From positions 1,178,001 through 1,242,000 of the forward strand of contig NZ_JAHWXN010000001.1 of the NCBI RefSeq assembly GCF_023091245.1: a DNA stretch of 64,000 bases, read 5' to 3'. Position 1 is the stretch's first letter; each line of letters begins with the position of its first letter. This DNA is from Microbacterium croceum. GTDB taxonomy: Bacteria; Actinomycetota; Actinomycetes; Actinomycetales; Microbacteriaceae. Shown here in pieces: positions 42,877 through 51,310 of this stretch. The position numbers were made by a program, and so were the translations under genes. The notes beneath the pieces are model-generated. The model had not been told where the DNA came from, did no database searches, and saw only the letters and a program-made list of their open reading frames with translations.

Positions 42877-44888
42877 GCGATCGACTCCTCTCGAATGATG
42901 CGCACGGCTCCGGCCGGCACGACGACGTGCCCGTCCACCGCTGTCTCGGTGACGAGGTCGAGGCCGGTGGCGTCGACGGTCACCTCCGCGGCACCGTGGT
43001 TGACGATGAACAGATAGGACTGGTCCGCGCCGCGGCGCCGCACGAGCTCGAGTGCGCCGAGTTCGCCGATGACGGATGCCGGTGGCGTGAGGCCGACGTC
43101 GGCGACGATGCGCGCCATCAGGTCGCGGTAGGCGTCGGCGTTCGGGAGCGTGGCGAGGTACCACGCGGTCCCCCCACCCCAGCTGTTGCGCGTGATCGCG
43201 GGGGAGCCGTCGGCGGCGCCTCCGGTGAACGAGGCCACCACCTCGGCGGTGGTGGCGCGTCCCCGCTCCGACCACAGGCGTGCGTCCGAGCCGTCGCTCA
43301 GGCGCACGACCGTGCCCGCCGCGACCGGGGCGAACTCCTCGATGCGCACGCCCAGCGCGTCGCGGAACGGGCCGGTGTAGCCACCGGTGAAGATGCGATC
43401 CTGCTCGTCGACCGTGCCGCTGTAGAACGTGACCAGGGCGGTTCCGCCCGCGGCGATCCAGTCGGTGATGACTGTCGCGTCCTCCGTGCGCACGAGGTGC
43501 AGACCGGGCACGACCACCAGCCGATAGCCGTCGAGGTCGCTGCCGGGGCGCACGATGTCGACGGTGATGCCGAGGTCGTGCAGCGCCGTGTAGGCGGCGT
43601 GCATCTGATCCAGGTACCCGATCGAATGGCTAGGGCGGGCGTCGGCATCGGTCGCCCACCAGGCCTCCCAGGAGAAGACGATCGCCGCGTGCGCCTCGAC
43701 GCGCGAGCCGGTCACCTCCGACAGGCGTCCCAGCGTGGCGCCGAGCTCCGACACCTCACGCCAGACGGCGGTGTCGGTGCCGGCGTGCGGGAGCATCGCG
43801 GAGTGGAACTTCTCGCTGCCCTGCACCGACGCGCGCCACTGGAAGAAGCAGATGCCGTCCGCGCCGCGGGCCACGTGGGTGAGGGAGTTGCGCAGCAGCT
43901 CGCCATCGCCCTTGGGCAGGTTGAGCGGCTGCCAGTTCACGGCACCGGTGGAGTGCTCCATCAGCAGCCACGGTGCGCCCTGAGCGAGCCCGCGCGTCAG
44001 ATCGGCGTTGAAGGCGAGCTCGGAGGTGGGGTCGGCGAGGCGGTGGTCGAGGTAGTGGTCGTTCGCCACGATGTCCATGTCATCGGCCCACGACCAGTAG
44101 TCGAGGTTCTCGATGTGGGTGGTGACCATGAAGTTGGTCGTGATCGGTCGCGGGCTGAGCGGGCGGATGACCTCGGCCTCTGCCCGGTAGTAGTCGATCA
44201 GCTGGTCCGAGCTGAAGCGGTGGAAGTCCAGCGTCTGACCGGGGTTGCGCAGCGACAGGGTGGCGCGCGGGGGCAGGATCTCGGACCACTCGCGGTACGT
44301 CTGGCTCCAGAACGAGGTGCCCCACGCCGCGTTGAGGGCGCCGATGTCCTGATACCGCTCGCGAAGCCACAGGCGGAAGGCCGCGGCGCTCTCGTCGCAG
44401 TAGCAGAGGGCGTTGTGGCACCCGAGCTCGTTCGACACGTGCCACAGCTCCACGGCGGGGTGATCGCCGTAGCGCCGGGCCACCTGCTCGACCAGCGAGA
44501 GTGCGGCGGTGCGGAAGATCGCCGAGCTGGGGCAGAACGCCTGGCGTCCGCCGGGGTAGCGCCGCGTGCCGTCCTCGACCATGGGCAGGATCTCGGGGTG
44601 CGCGGTGGTGAGCCACGCCGGGGGAGAGGCGGTGCCGGTTCCCAGGTTGACCCGGATGCCGCCGGCGTGCAGTCGCGCGATGATGTCGTCGAGGCGGGAG
44701 AAGTCGTACTCGCCGGCGCGGGGCTCGATGTGCGCCCATCCGAAGATGTTGATCGCGACCAGGTCGACGCCGATCTCCCGCATCAGGGCGATGTCCTCGT
44801 CCCACACCTCGGGAGTCCACTGCTCCGGGTTGTAGTCGCAGCCGAAGGCGATGCCGTCGTGGGTGAAGGGCCGTGCGGGGGTGGTCAT
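42873..44888 (-). CDS. Beta-galactosidase, GH42
   Basis: 671 residues, GAGGAG before the ATG. The N-terminal TIM barrel begins FGCDYNPEQWTPEVWDEDIA; the acid/base glutamate is E154 in WHVSNELGC and the nucleophile is E311 in LLMEHSTGAVNWQP. Zinc-type cysteines follow in CHNALCYCDES. The trimerisation domain (ARPSHSIGYLDQMHAAYTAL) and C-terminal beta domain are complete. No signal peptide, so it hydrolyses imported beta-galactosides in the cytoplasm. It is the first gene of the operon with the ABC transporter. Confidence 0.95.
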   Translation of the reverse strand: MTTPARPFTHDGIAFGCDYNPEQWTPEVWDEDIALMREIGVDLVAINIFGWAHIEPRAGEYDFSRLDDIIARLHAGGIRVNLGTGTASPPAWLTTAHPEILPMVEDGTRRYPGGRQAFCPSSAIFRTAALSLVEQVARRYGDHPAVELWHVSNELGCHNALCYCDESAAAFRLWLRERYQDIGALNAAWGTSFWSQTYREWSEILPPRATLSLRNPGQTLDFHRFSSDQLIDYYRAEAEVIRPLSPRPITTNFMVTTHIENLDYWSWADDMDIVANDHYLDHRLADPTSELAFNADLTRGLAQGAPWLLMEHSTGAVNWQPLNLPKGDGELLRNSLTHVARGADGICFFQWRASVQGSEKFHSAMLPHAGTDTAVWREVSELGATLGRLSEVTGSRVEAHAAIVFSWEAWWATDADARPSHSIGYLDQMHAAYTALHDLGITVDIVRPGSDLDGYRLVVVPGLHLVRTEDATVITDWIAAGGTALVTFYSGTVDEQDRIFTGGYTGPFRDALGVRIEEFAPVAAGTVVRLSDGSDARLWSERGRATTAEVVASFTGGAADGSPAITRNSWGGGTAWYLATLPNADAYRDLMARIVADVGLTPPASVIGELGALELVRRRGADQSYLFIVNHGAAEVTVDATGLDLVTETAVDGHVVVPAGAVRIIREESIA

Positions 44889-44901
44889 GCGCTCCTCAGA
44901 T

Positions 44902-44917
44902 CTGTGAACGTGCACAG
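44902..44917. promoter_or_regulatory. LacI-type operator O2 in the GH42 leader
   Basis: CTGTGAACGTGCACAG, an imperfect 16-bp palindrome (14 of 16 symmetric) lying in the transcribed leader just before the GH42 start. It differs from the promoter-proximal copy at one position. Confidence 0.7.
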
Positions 44918-44947
44918 CGTGGAGCGCGAATTCTCGGCGCTGAGACT

Positions 44948-44991
44948 CTGTGAACGTGTACAGACTAAACATCCCCACTCCGCGGTGTCAA
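44948..44991 (-). promoter_or_regulatory. Promoter and operator O1 of the GH42 operon
   Basis: On the minus strand TTGACA (44986-44991), 18-bp spacer, TAGTCT (44962-44967). The palindrome CTGTGAACGTGTACAG (44948-44963 on the plus strand) overlaps the -10 box and the start site, so repressor binding should block transcription. The second copy 46 bp away allows cooperative or looped binding. Confidence 0.75.
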
Positions 44992-45005
44992 CAACAACCT
45001 CCAGG

Positions 45006-45025
45006 TGTGCGCGTGCACATACGAT
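45006..45025 (+). promoter_or_regulatory. Operator O3 and -10 box of the LacI gene
   Basis: TGTGCGCGTGCACA (45006-45019), sharing half-sites with O1 and O2, abuts TACGAT (45020-45025), the -10 box of the regulator gene. Autoregulation is likely. Confidence 0.55.
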
Positions 45026-45033
45026 GAGTGCTG

Positions 45034-46050
45034 ATGAGCAACGAGCGCAGGCACCGGGCGACGGTCAAGGACGTGGCGACCGAGGCGGGAGTGTCCCGAG
45101 GCACGGTCAGCCGCGTCCTCAACGGCCAGCCGTACGTGTCGAACGAGGCCCGTGCGGCGATCGAGGCCGCGATCGCGAAGGTCGGATTCGTGCCGAACCG
45201 CGCGGCCCGGAGTCTGGTGATGCAGCGCACGCAGGCGATCGGCCTGATCGTGCACGAGCCGCACTCGCTCTTCATCGAAGACCCCAACATCGGGGCGATC
45301 CTGCTGGGCGCCAATGCGGCGCTGTCCGAGGCGGACTACCAGCTCTCCTTCCTCATCGCCGATTCGGCTCGTGACATCGAGCGGCTCGCCCGCTACCTCA
45401 CCGGCGGCCTGATCGACGGCGTCATCGTCGTGTCCGCCCGCGAAGGGGATCCGATCACCAAGGCCATCGCGCAGCTCGACCTGCCCGCGACGTTCGTCGG
45501 TCATCCGCACGACATCGGCGACGCGGCCTACGTCGCGATCGACAACCGAGGAGCGGCACGCGAGATCACCCGGCGGCTCGCGGCGACCGGACGGCAGCGC
45601 ATCGGGATGATCGCCGCCGCGCTGGATCGCGACTCGGGTGCCGATCGCCTGGCCGGATTCGTCGACGCCAGGGGCAACGACTTCGATCCTCGCCTCGTGC
45701 AGCGCGTTCCGCTGTACTCCTATGCCGACGGGCAGGCCGGCATGCGCGCGCTGCTGGAGACGTGTCCCGACATCGACGGTGTCTTCGCCGCGAGCGACGC
45801 GGTCGCGGCGGGGGCCATGGACGTGCTGCAGGCCGCGGGGAAGCGCATCCCTGCGGACGTGGGGATCGTCGGGTTCGACGACAGCTCGTGGGCGCTGCGC
45901 TGCGACCCTCCTCTCTCCACCATGCGGCAGTCGGCGAATGAGCTCGGCCGGGCCGCCGCCGAATCCGTGCTCGCGCAGCTGCGCAGAGAGGCCCCCTCGA
46001 CGGAGAGTCGGATCCTGGAGTGCGCCGTGGTGTGGCGAGAGTCCGCCTGA
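45034..46050 (+). CDS. LacI-family transcriptional regulator of the GH42 operon
   Basis: 338 residues from the ATG at 45034 (a GTG at 45028 adds two residues). The N-terminal HTH is TVKDVATEAGVSRGTVSRVL with the hinge helix VMQRTQAIGLIVHEP nearby; the periplasmic-binding-like effector domain follows with FVGHPHDIGDAAYVAIDNRG and GIVGFDDSSWALRCDPPLST. Divergent from the GH42 gene with three matching palindromes between them, it most likely represses the operon until a galactoside or its product binds. Confidence 0.94.
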   Translation: MSNERRHRATVKDVATEAGVSRGTVSRVLNGQPYVSNEARAAIEAAIAKVGFVPNRAARSLVMQRTQAIGLIVHEPHSLFIEDPNIGAILLGANAALSEADYQLSFLIADSARDIERLARYLTGGLIDGVIVVSAREGDPITKAIAQLDLPATFVGHPHDIGDAAYVAIDNRGAAREITRRLAATGRQRIGMIAAALDRDSGADRLAGFVDARGNDFDPRLVQRVPLYSYADGQAGMRALLETCPDIDGVFAASDAVAAGAMDVLQAAGKRIPADVGIVGFDDSSWALRCDPPLSTMRQSANELGRAAAESVLAQLRREAPSTESRILECAVVWRESA

Positions 46051-46088
46051 GAGGTGCGCCGAGGAGACCCCGCCAGTACCCTGGTGGC

Positions 46089-46820
46089 ATGACCTCCCCG
46101 CTGCGTGTCCTCACATCCGTCGCCGGTGTCTTCGCAGCGGCGCTGCTCGTCGCCGGATGCACGGCCGGCCCAGGAGCCCAGTCGCCGACGAGCTCTCCGG
46201 CGCCGAGCGCTGACAGCAACGACGATGCGAACGACATCGAGGGCACGCTGCTCGACGACGGACGCATGTTCGCCGTCGTCACGTGGGGCTCGTCGACGTG
46301 CGTGCCGCAGGTCGACGAGGTCACCGGATCCGGTCAGAACGTGACCGTGACACTGGTCGAGCCCAGGGGCGACGACGGCGCAGAGAAGGCATGCACCGCC
46401 GACATGGCGCCGCGCGCGAGCGTGGGGGCGCTGCCCGAGGGTGTCGACCCGACATCCGACGTCACCCTGAAGGTCACCTACGGCGACCTGGTCGAGGACG
46501 TGGACCTGGACGGCAACGCTGCCTTCGCCGGCACGCCGGGATCATCGACCGAGTACCTGCCTTCGGCCGGGTGGGTCGACGACAGCAACCTCGTGCTGCT
46601 GACCTGGGGATCGTCGTCGTGCCCTCCGGTGATCGAGTCGGTGGAGGGTTCCGGCAGCTCTGGAACGGTGACCTTCGTGACCGATGACACCAAGGCGTGC
46701 ACCATGGACATGGCCCCGCGCGCCACGATCGTCAGCTTCGGCGACGACCAGATCGACGACGACGGCTTCACGCTCACGCTCGTCGGCGGCGGACTCGAGG
46801 GCGACGTCACGGTCAGCTGA
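46089..46820 (+). CDS. Lipoprotein with an internal tandem duplication
   Basis: 243 residues; ATG 6 nt after TACCCT (46077-46082), leaderless. Signal peptide MTSPLRVLTSVAGVFAAALL with lipobox VAGC. The mature part holds two similar domains of about 85 residues: MFAVVTWGSSTCVPQVDEVT with KACTADMAPRASV, and LVLLTWGSSSCPPVIESVEG with KACTMDMAPRATI. Each has a pair of cysteines that could form a disulfide. Function unknown; it follows the regulator by 38 bp but is not obviously part of the sugar system. Confidence 0.85.
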   Translation: MTSPLRVLTSVAGVFAAALLVAGCTAGPGAQSPTSSPAPSADSNDDANDIEGTLLDDGRMFAVVTWGSSTCVPQVDEVTGSGQNVTVTLVEPRGDDGAEKACTADMAPRASVGALPEGVDPTSDVTLKVTYGDLVEDVDLDGNAAFAGTPGSSTEYLPSAGWVDDSNLVLLTWGSSSCPPVIESVEGSGSSGTVTFVTDDTKACTMDMAPRATIVSFGDDQIDDDGFTLTLVGGGLEGDVTVS

Positions 46821-46839
46821 CCCGCGTCGCGCGGGTCAG
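46817..46839. terminator. Shared terminator formed by two overlapping gene ends
   Basis: CTGACCCGCG, a 3-nt loop, CGCGGGTCAG: a perfect 10-bp hairpin that contains the stop codons of both convergent genes and so ends both transcripts. Confidence 0.7.
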
Positions 46840-47834
46840 GACGAGATGATCCGGTGCCCGGCCGGCAGCGCCAGCAGGAGCGCGCCGGGGTCGACGCGGC
46901 AGGTGATGCGCCCGGCTTCGCCGAACTCATCGCCGTCGAGTTCGATGGGGATCGGTGTCGATGCGGCGGCCTCGGCGGCGAGTCCGCGGAAGTAGTGCAC
47001 CGAGGCGTCCTTCCCGCGGCGCTCCAGCACGCGGCGTCCGGCCCGAAACCGCCGCAGTACCGAGTTGTCCCACCAGATCTTGCGCCACACCCCGAGCCAG
47101 CCGAGCATCCCGGTCGGCTGGATCACGGCGACGTCGAGCGTGCCATCGGTGATCGACCCGTCCGGGATCAGCGCGATGCCCGCGGGCAACGTGCCGCAGT
47201 TCGCGAACAGGATGCTGTGCACCTTGGTGCTGTGCAGACGTCCTTCGTCGATCTGGTAGACGGCGCGGAACGGCTTCGCTCCGGCGAGTGAGCGCGCGGC
47301 CCCGTCGACGTAGGCGATCCATCCGACCGACTTCTTCAGATCAGACCGGGTGTTCGCGATCATGTCGGCATCCAAGCCGATGCCCGCGAGCACAACGAAG
47401 GCATGTTCGGTGTCGCTGCCGTCCTCGCGTGTGATCCGGGCCCAGCCGATGTCGATCGGGAGTCGGTGGTCGCCCAGCGCCGCACGGATCATCTCGGCGG
47501 GATCGGTGAGGGGCAGGCCGAGGTTGCGGGCGAGGAGGTTGCCCGTGCCGCTGGGCAGGATCGCCAGCGGGACCCCGGTGTTCGCGATGGCCTCGGACAC
47601 CGCGCGCACCGTGCCGTCGCCACCGGCGACGAGGACGACGTCCACCCCGCGGGCGAGTGCTTCGGCGGTGGCGGCCTGCCCGGCATCCTCGATCGTGGTC
47701 GTGTAGAACGCGGGATGCTCCCACCCGGCCTCGCGGCTCAGGTCCCGCACGGCCGCGCGCAGGTGCTTCTCGTCGACCTTGATGGGGTTGTAGACGAGCG
47801 CCGCCTGGCGTCGAGCGGAAGCGCGCTTCGTCAT
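46836..47834 (-). CDS. Diacylglycerol/lipid kinase family protein
   Basis: 332 residues. The catalytic signature VLVAGGDGTVRAVSEAI (GGDGT) is at about residue 70, then LAILPSGTGNLLARNLGLPL and the second-domain LDADMIANTRSDLKKSVGWI. Such enzymes phosphorylate diacylglycerol or other lipids with ATP; in Actinobacteria some act in phosphatidylinositol-mannoside or lipoteichoic-acid lipid recycling. The ATG is 6 nt after TAGAGT (47841-47846 on this strand), leaderless. Substrate uncertain. Confidence 0.92.
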   Translation of the reverse strand: MTKRASARRQAALVYNPIKVDEKHLRAAVRDLSREAGWEHPAFYTTTIEDAGQAATAEALARGVDVVLVAGGDGTVRAVSEAIANTGVPLAILPSGTGNLLARNLGLPLTDPAEMIRAALGDHRLPIDIGWARITREDGSDTEHAFVVLAGIGLDADMIANTRSDLKKSVGWIAYVDGAARSLAGAKPFRAVYQIDEGRLHSTKVHSILFANCGTLPAGIALIPDGSITDGTLDVAVIQPTGMLGWLGVWRKIWWDNSVLRRFRAGRRVLERRGKDASVHYFRGLAAEAAASTPIPIELDGDEFGEAGRITCRVDPGALLLALPAGHRIISS

Positions 47835-47904
47835 GGCGCTACTCTAAACCCGCACCCGACCCCACCCCTTCACGGTCGGGCGGGCGCGGCAGGAGGAGAG
47901 GCAG

Positions 47905-48444
47905 ATGGGCGAGCGGACACCGCACGTGGACGGGAATCAGGGGCGCACACTCCTCTCGACGATGCTCGCCGACGAGCCGCAGCGGCTTCGGCGCCGCAGC
48001 ATCTCGCTCGGGGTGCCGGTGGACGATGCCGACGATGCGGCGCAGACCGCGCTGCTGCGGGCATGGCGTTCGATCGAGCACCTCGAGGTGCCAGAACCGG
48101 GACGACTCTGCTCGTGGCTCGACGCGATCGCGCGCAACGTCGCCATCGACCTCGCGCGACACCGCGCGCGGCATCCGGAGGCCGTGCTCGATGACGCGAC
48201 GCCCGACCCCGGGAGTGTGGCCGGAGTCGTCGAGATCAGAGTGCTGCTCGACGGCGCCCTGTCGGCTCTGCGCGCTCTGCCGGAATCGCTGCGCGCGCCG
48301 CTGCTGCTGACGGTGGTCGATGGACTGTCGACCACCGAGGTGGCGGATCGTCTGGGCATCGAGCCGGCAGCCGCGCGGCAGCGGATCTCCCGTGCGCGAA
48401 AGGCGATGTCGGCCTGCCGGAAGTCGGGGATGGAGGCGGACTGA
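47905..48444 (+). CDS. ECF-type RNA polymerase sigma factor
   Basis: 179 residues with AGGAGGAGAGG before the ATG. Region 2 is recognisable (VDDADDAAQTALLRAWRSIE, RLCSWLDAIARNVAIDLARH) and region 4 reads LRALPESLRAPLLLTVVDGL then STTEVADRLGIEPAAARQRI, the HTH that reads the -35 element. No anti-sigma gene is adjacent and the flanking genes are unrelated, so its regulon and trigger cannot be inferred. Confidence 0.92.
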   Translation: MGERTPHVDGNQGRTLLSTMLADEPQRLRRRSISLGVPVDDADDAAQTALLRAWRSIEHLEVPEPGRLCSWLDAIARNVAIDLARHRARHPEAVLDDATPDPGSVAGVVEIRVLLDGALSALRALPESLRAPLLLTVVDGLSTTEVADRLGIEPAAARQRISRARKAMSACRKSGMEAD

Positions 48445-48478
48445 GGGAGACCGGCCGGCCGGACGGCCTCCCCGCAGG

Positions 48479-48859
48479 TCACGCGGTGCCGAAGGGGTTG
48501 TCGATCACGTAGCGCCATCCGTGCGTCTCATCGTGCACAGCGACGTCGGCGGTCGTGCCGGCGAGCGCGATCGGCGAGCCGTCGGGAGCGGTGCCGTCGA
48601 TCGTCCAATCGGCGACGGCGAGGCCCACGCCGTCATGCTCGAACACGTGGCGGACGTTCATCACGATCGGCAGGTTCAGGCCGAGGAACTGCTCGAGCGC
48701 GCCGCGCACGGCATCCTCACCCGTGACGGGCTGACCCGGAGCGGGGACGAAGACGACGGCGGGGGCGTTCAGCGCCATCAGCCCCTCGAGGTCGCGGGCG
48801 TTGAACCGGTCGGCGAAAGCCAGGTTCAGCTGGTCCAGGGAGGTGACGGGAGTGCTCAT
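48479..48859 (-). CDS. SnoaL-like/NTF2-fold protein
   Basis: 126 residues, AAAGGA nine bases before the ATG. Starting with LDQLNLAFADRFNARDLEGL and LNAPAVVFVPAPGQPVTGED, then AVRGALEQFLGL and a C-terminal WRYVIDNPFG, it has the helix-strand pattern of the SnoaL/DUF4440 NTF2-like fold. These are small hydrolase-, isomerase- or binding-type proteins; no catalytic residues can be assigned. Divergent from serS. Confidence 0.85.
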   Translation of the reverse strand: MSTPVTSLDQLNLAFADRFNARDLEGLMALNAPAVVFVPAPGQPVTGEDAVRGALEQFLGLNLPIVMNVRHVFEHDGVGLAVADWTIDGTAPDGSPIALAGTTADVAVHDETHGWRYVIDNPFGTA

Positions 48860-48985
48860 GGGCGTCCTTTCATGCGGGTCGGCGGGATGACGACCACTGT
48901 GGAGAAAGACGTCGCCGCGTCGAAGGTGTGACATCCGGGGTCGACGAGGCGCTCTGCGCCGGGAATCGGCCTCAGACGGGCACCG

Positions 48986-48998
48986 TAGAATCGATGGA
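48986..48998 (+). promoter_or_regulatory. -10 box of leaderless serS
   Basis: TAGAAT at 48986-48991, then 6 nt to the serS ATG at 48998. Confidence 0.6.
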
Positions 48999-50314
48999 TG
49001 ATCGACCTCGCACTCCTCCGCGAACACCCGGAGATCGTCCGCCGTTCACAGGCAGCCCGTGGCAACGACCAGGGCACCGTCGACGTCGCACTCGAGGCCG
49101 ATCGATCGCGCCGCGCGGCGCTCGCCGCGTTCGAGGAGCTGCGCGCCGAGCAGAACGCCTTCGGCAAGCAGGTCGCCAAGGCCCCCAAAGAGGAGAAGGC
49201 CGCGCTCGTCGCGCAGGTCAAGGACCTCGCCGAGCGCGTCAAGCTCGCCCAGCAGGCGGCCGGAGCGGCAGCGGATGAGGCGGCTGCAGCGCTCGCCCGC
49301 ATCGAGAACGTCGTCATCGATGGTGTTCCTGCGGGGGGCGAGGCGGACTTCGTCGAGCTGCGCCGCGTCGGCGACGTGCCGTCGTTCGACTTCGAGCCTC
49401 GCGACCACCTCGAGCTGGGGGAGATCCTCGGCGCGATCGACATGGAGCGCGGAGCCAAGGTCTCCGGCGCCCGGTTCTACTTCCTCCGCGGCATCGGTGC
49501 GCGTCTCGAGATCGCCCTCATGAACCTCGCGCTCGACAAGGCTCTGCAGAACGGCTTCGTCCCGCTGATCACTCCCACGCTCGTGCGCCCGGAGATCATG
49601 CAGGGGACCGGCTTCCTCGGCGAGCACGCCGATGAGGTCTACCACCTCGACAAGGACGACGACCTCTACCTGGTCGGTACCAGCGAGGTCGCGCTCGCCG
49701 GCTACCACAAGGACGAGATCGTCGACCTGTCCGATGGCGCCCTGCGTTACGCCGGATGGTCGACCTGCTACCGCCGCGAGGCCGGCTCGCACGGCAAGGA
49801 CACCCGCGGCATCATCCGCGTGCATCAGTTCAACAAACTGGAGATGTTCGTCTACATCGACCCCGCCGATGCCGAGGCCGAGCACCTGCGGCTGGTCGCA
49901 CTCCAGGAGGAGATGCTCACCTCGCTCGGGCTCGCCTACCGCGTGATCGACGTCGCTGCCGGCGACCTGGGCTCGAGCGCCGCACGCAAGTACGACATCG
50001 AGGCGTGGGTCCCGACCCAGGGCGCGTTCCGCGAGCTCACCTCGACCTCGAACTGCACCACCTATCAGGCGCGTCGGCTCGATGTGCGACACCGGCCGGC
50101 CGCCGATGCTTCGGCGACCCCGGGGCGCGAGGCGAAGACCCAGCATGTCGCGACGCTGAACGGCACGCTGGCCACCACACGCTGGATCGTCGCTCTGCTC
50201 GAGACGCATCAGCAGGCGGATGGTTCGGTGCGGGTTCCCGAAGTGCTGCGGCCATACCTCGGCGGGCTCGAAGTGATCGAGCCGACGCATCGATCGGCAC
50301 AGGGGTCCGAATGA
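48998..50314 (+). CDS. serS: Seryl-tRNA synthetase
   Basis: 438 residues. The N-terminal coiled-coil arm that grips the tRNA spans about 30-110 ([20 protein letters not shown]). The class II domain has [15 protein letters not shown], motif 2 around [18 protein letters not shown] and motif 3 [20 protein letters not shown]. It charges serine onto tRNA-Ser (and tRNA-Sec where present). Translation is probably leaderless. Its stop overlaps the HAD phosphatase start (ATGA), a common serS arrangement in Actinobacteria. Confidence 0.97.
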   Translation: MIDLALLREHPEIVRRSQAARGNDQGTVDVALEADRSRRAALAAFEELRAEQNAFGKQVAKAPKEEKAALVAQVKDLAERVKLAQQAAGAAADEAAAALARIENVVIDGVPAGGEADFVELRRVGDVPSFDFEPRDHLELGEILGAIDMERGAKVSGARFYFLRGIGARLEIALMNLALDKALQNGFVPLITPTLVRPEIMQGTGFLGEHADEVYHLDKDDDLYLVGTSEVALAGYHKDEIVDLSDGALRYAGWSTCYRREAGSHGKDTRGIIRVHQFNKLEMFVYIDPADAEAEHLRLVALQEEMLTSLGLAYRVIDVAAGDLGSSAARKYDIEAWVPTQGAFRELTSTSNCTTYQARRLDVRHRPAADASATPGREAKTQHVATLNGTLATTRWIVALLETHQQADGSVRVPEVLRPYLGGLEVIEPTHRSAQGSE

Positions 50315-51132
50315 CCGCTCCGTGGCTGGTCGGGCTCGACGTCGACGGCACGATCCTGCTGCAGGACGAGACGATGAGCCCCGGCGTACCGGAGGCCGTC
50401 GCCCGCGTGCGCGATGCCGGGCACGAGGTGACGATCGCCACGGGTCGCAGCTGGATGGCGACTCGGCGCTACGTCGAGGAGCTCGGACTGACGGCGGAGT
50501 ACGTCGTGTGCTCCAACGGTGCGGTCACGATGCGGCGCGTGGGTGCCGAGTGGGAGCGATGGAACGTCGAGACCTTCGACCCGGCTCCTGTGCTCGCGCT
50601 GCTGCGCGACCGTCTTCCCGAAGCCCGCTACATGGTGGAGCTCGCCTCGGGGCAGCGGCTGTACACCGAGCAGCTCGACGACTGGACGCTCGACGGTGGA
50701 CGCCGGGTGAGTTTCGACGAGCTCGCCGCGGAGCCCGTCTCCCGCGTCGTCGTGGTCTCGCCGGGACACGACGAGGAGGACTTTCACCGTCTGGTGGCCG
50801 ACGCGGGCCTCAACGAGGTCTCCTACGCGATCGGCTGGACCGCCTGGCTCGACATCGCCCCGCAGGGCGTCGACAAGGGGACGGCGCTGGAGCAGGTGCG
50901 CGTCGCGCTCGGCCTCCCCGAGGAACGCGTGCTGGTCGCCGGGGACGGACGCAACGACATCGGCATGTTCGGCTGGGCCCGGGCGCTCGGCGGACGCGCG
51001 GTGGCGATGGGGCAGGCGCCCGATGTGGTCAAGGACGCCGCCTCCGAGGTCACCGGCGATGTGGCCGACGGAGGGCTGGCGATGGCGCTGGGCACGCTTC
51101 CAGCACCCGCTCAGGTGCGCGCGGGACAATAG
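50311..51132 (+). CDS. HAD-superfamily hydrolase (Cof-type)
   Basis: 273 residues. Motif I is [15 protein letters not shown] with the nucleophile and general acid aspartates, motif II lies in [15 protein letters not shown], and motifs III/IV are the lysine of [10 protein letters not shown] and [19 protein letters not shown]2-type cap sits in the middle. These phosphatases act on sugar phosphates, flavin precursors or other small phosphoesters; specificity cannot be predicted. Translationally coupled to serS. Confidence 0.92.
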   Translation: MTAPWLVGLDVDGTILLQDETMSPGVPEAVARVRDAGHEVTIATGRSWMATRRYVEELGLTAEYVVCSNGAVTMRRVGAEWERWNVETFDPAPVLALLRDRLPEARYMVELASGQRLYTEQLDDWTLDGGRRVSFDELAAEPVSRVVVVSPGHDEEDFHRLVADAGLNEVSYAIGWTAWLDIAPQGVDKGTALEQVRVALGLPEERVLVAGDGRNDIGMFGWARALGGRAVAMGQAPDVVKDAASEVTGDVADGGLAMALGTLPAPAQVRAGQ

Positions 51133-51140
51133 AACTCGGC

Positions 51141-51146
51141 TAGACT
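51141..51146 (+). promoter_or_regulatory. -10 box of tRNA-Ser(UGA)
   Basis: TAGACT 30 bp upstream of the mature tRNA. No clear -35 box. Confidence 0.4.
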
Positions 51147-51175
51147 CACGCCTTGTCGACAGATGCGTCTGTCGA

Positions 51176-51260
51176 GGAGGGTTGTCCGAGCGGCCGATGG
51201 AGCTGGTCTTGAAAACCAGTGGGCAGAGATGTCTCGTGGGTTCGAATCCCACACCCTCCG
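51176..51260 (+). tRNA. tRNA-Ser (TGA)
   Basis: 85 nt class II tRNA with a long variable arm; acceptor GGAGGGT / ACCCTCC, anticodon loop CTTGAAA (TGA), T arm GTGGGTTCGAATCCCAC. Discriminator G, CCA not encoded. Confidence 0.97.
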
Positions 51261-51310
51261 CATTACGAGCACGGTGACCCCGCACCGCACGCCGATCCGA
51301 AAGGCCCCGA

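Noticed and set aside
42864..45374. 836-residue plus-strand open frame opposite the GH42 gene
   Set aside because: It covers a complete GH42 enzyme on the other strand and runs through the operator region and the LacI gene in the wrong frame.
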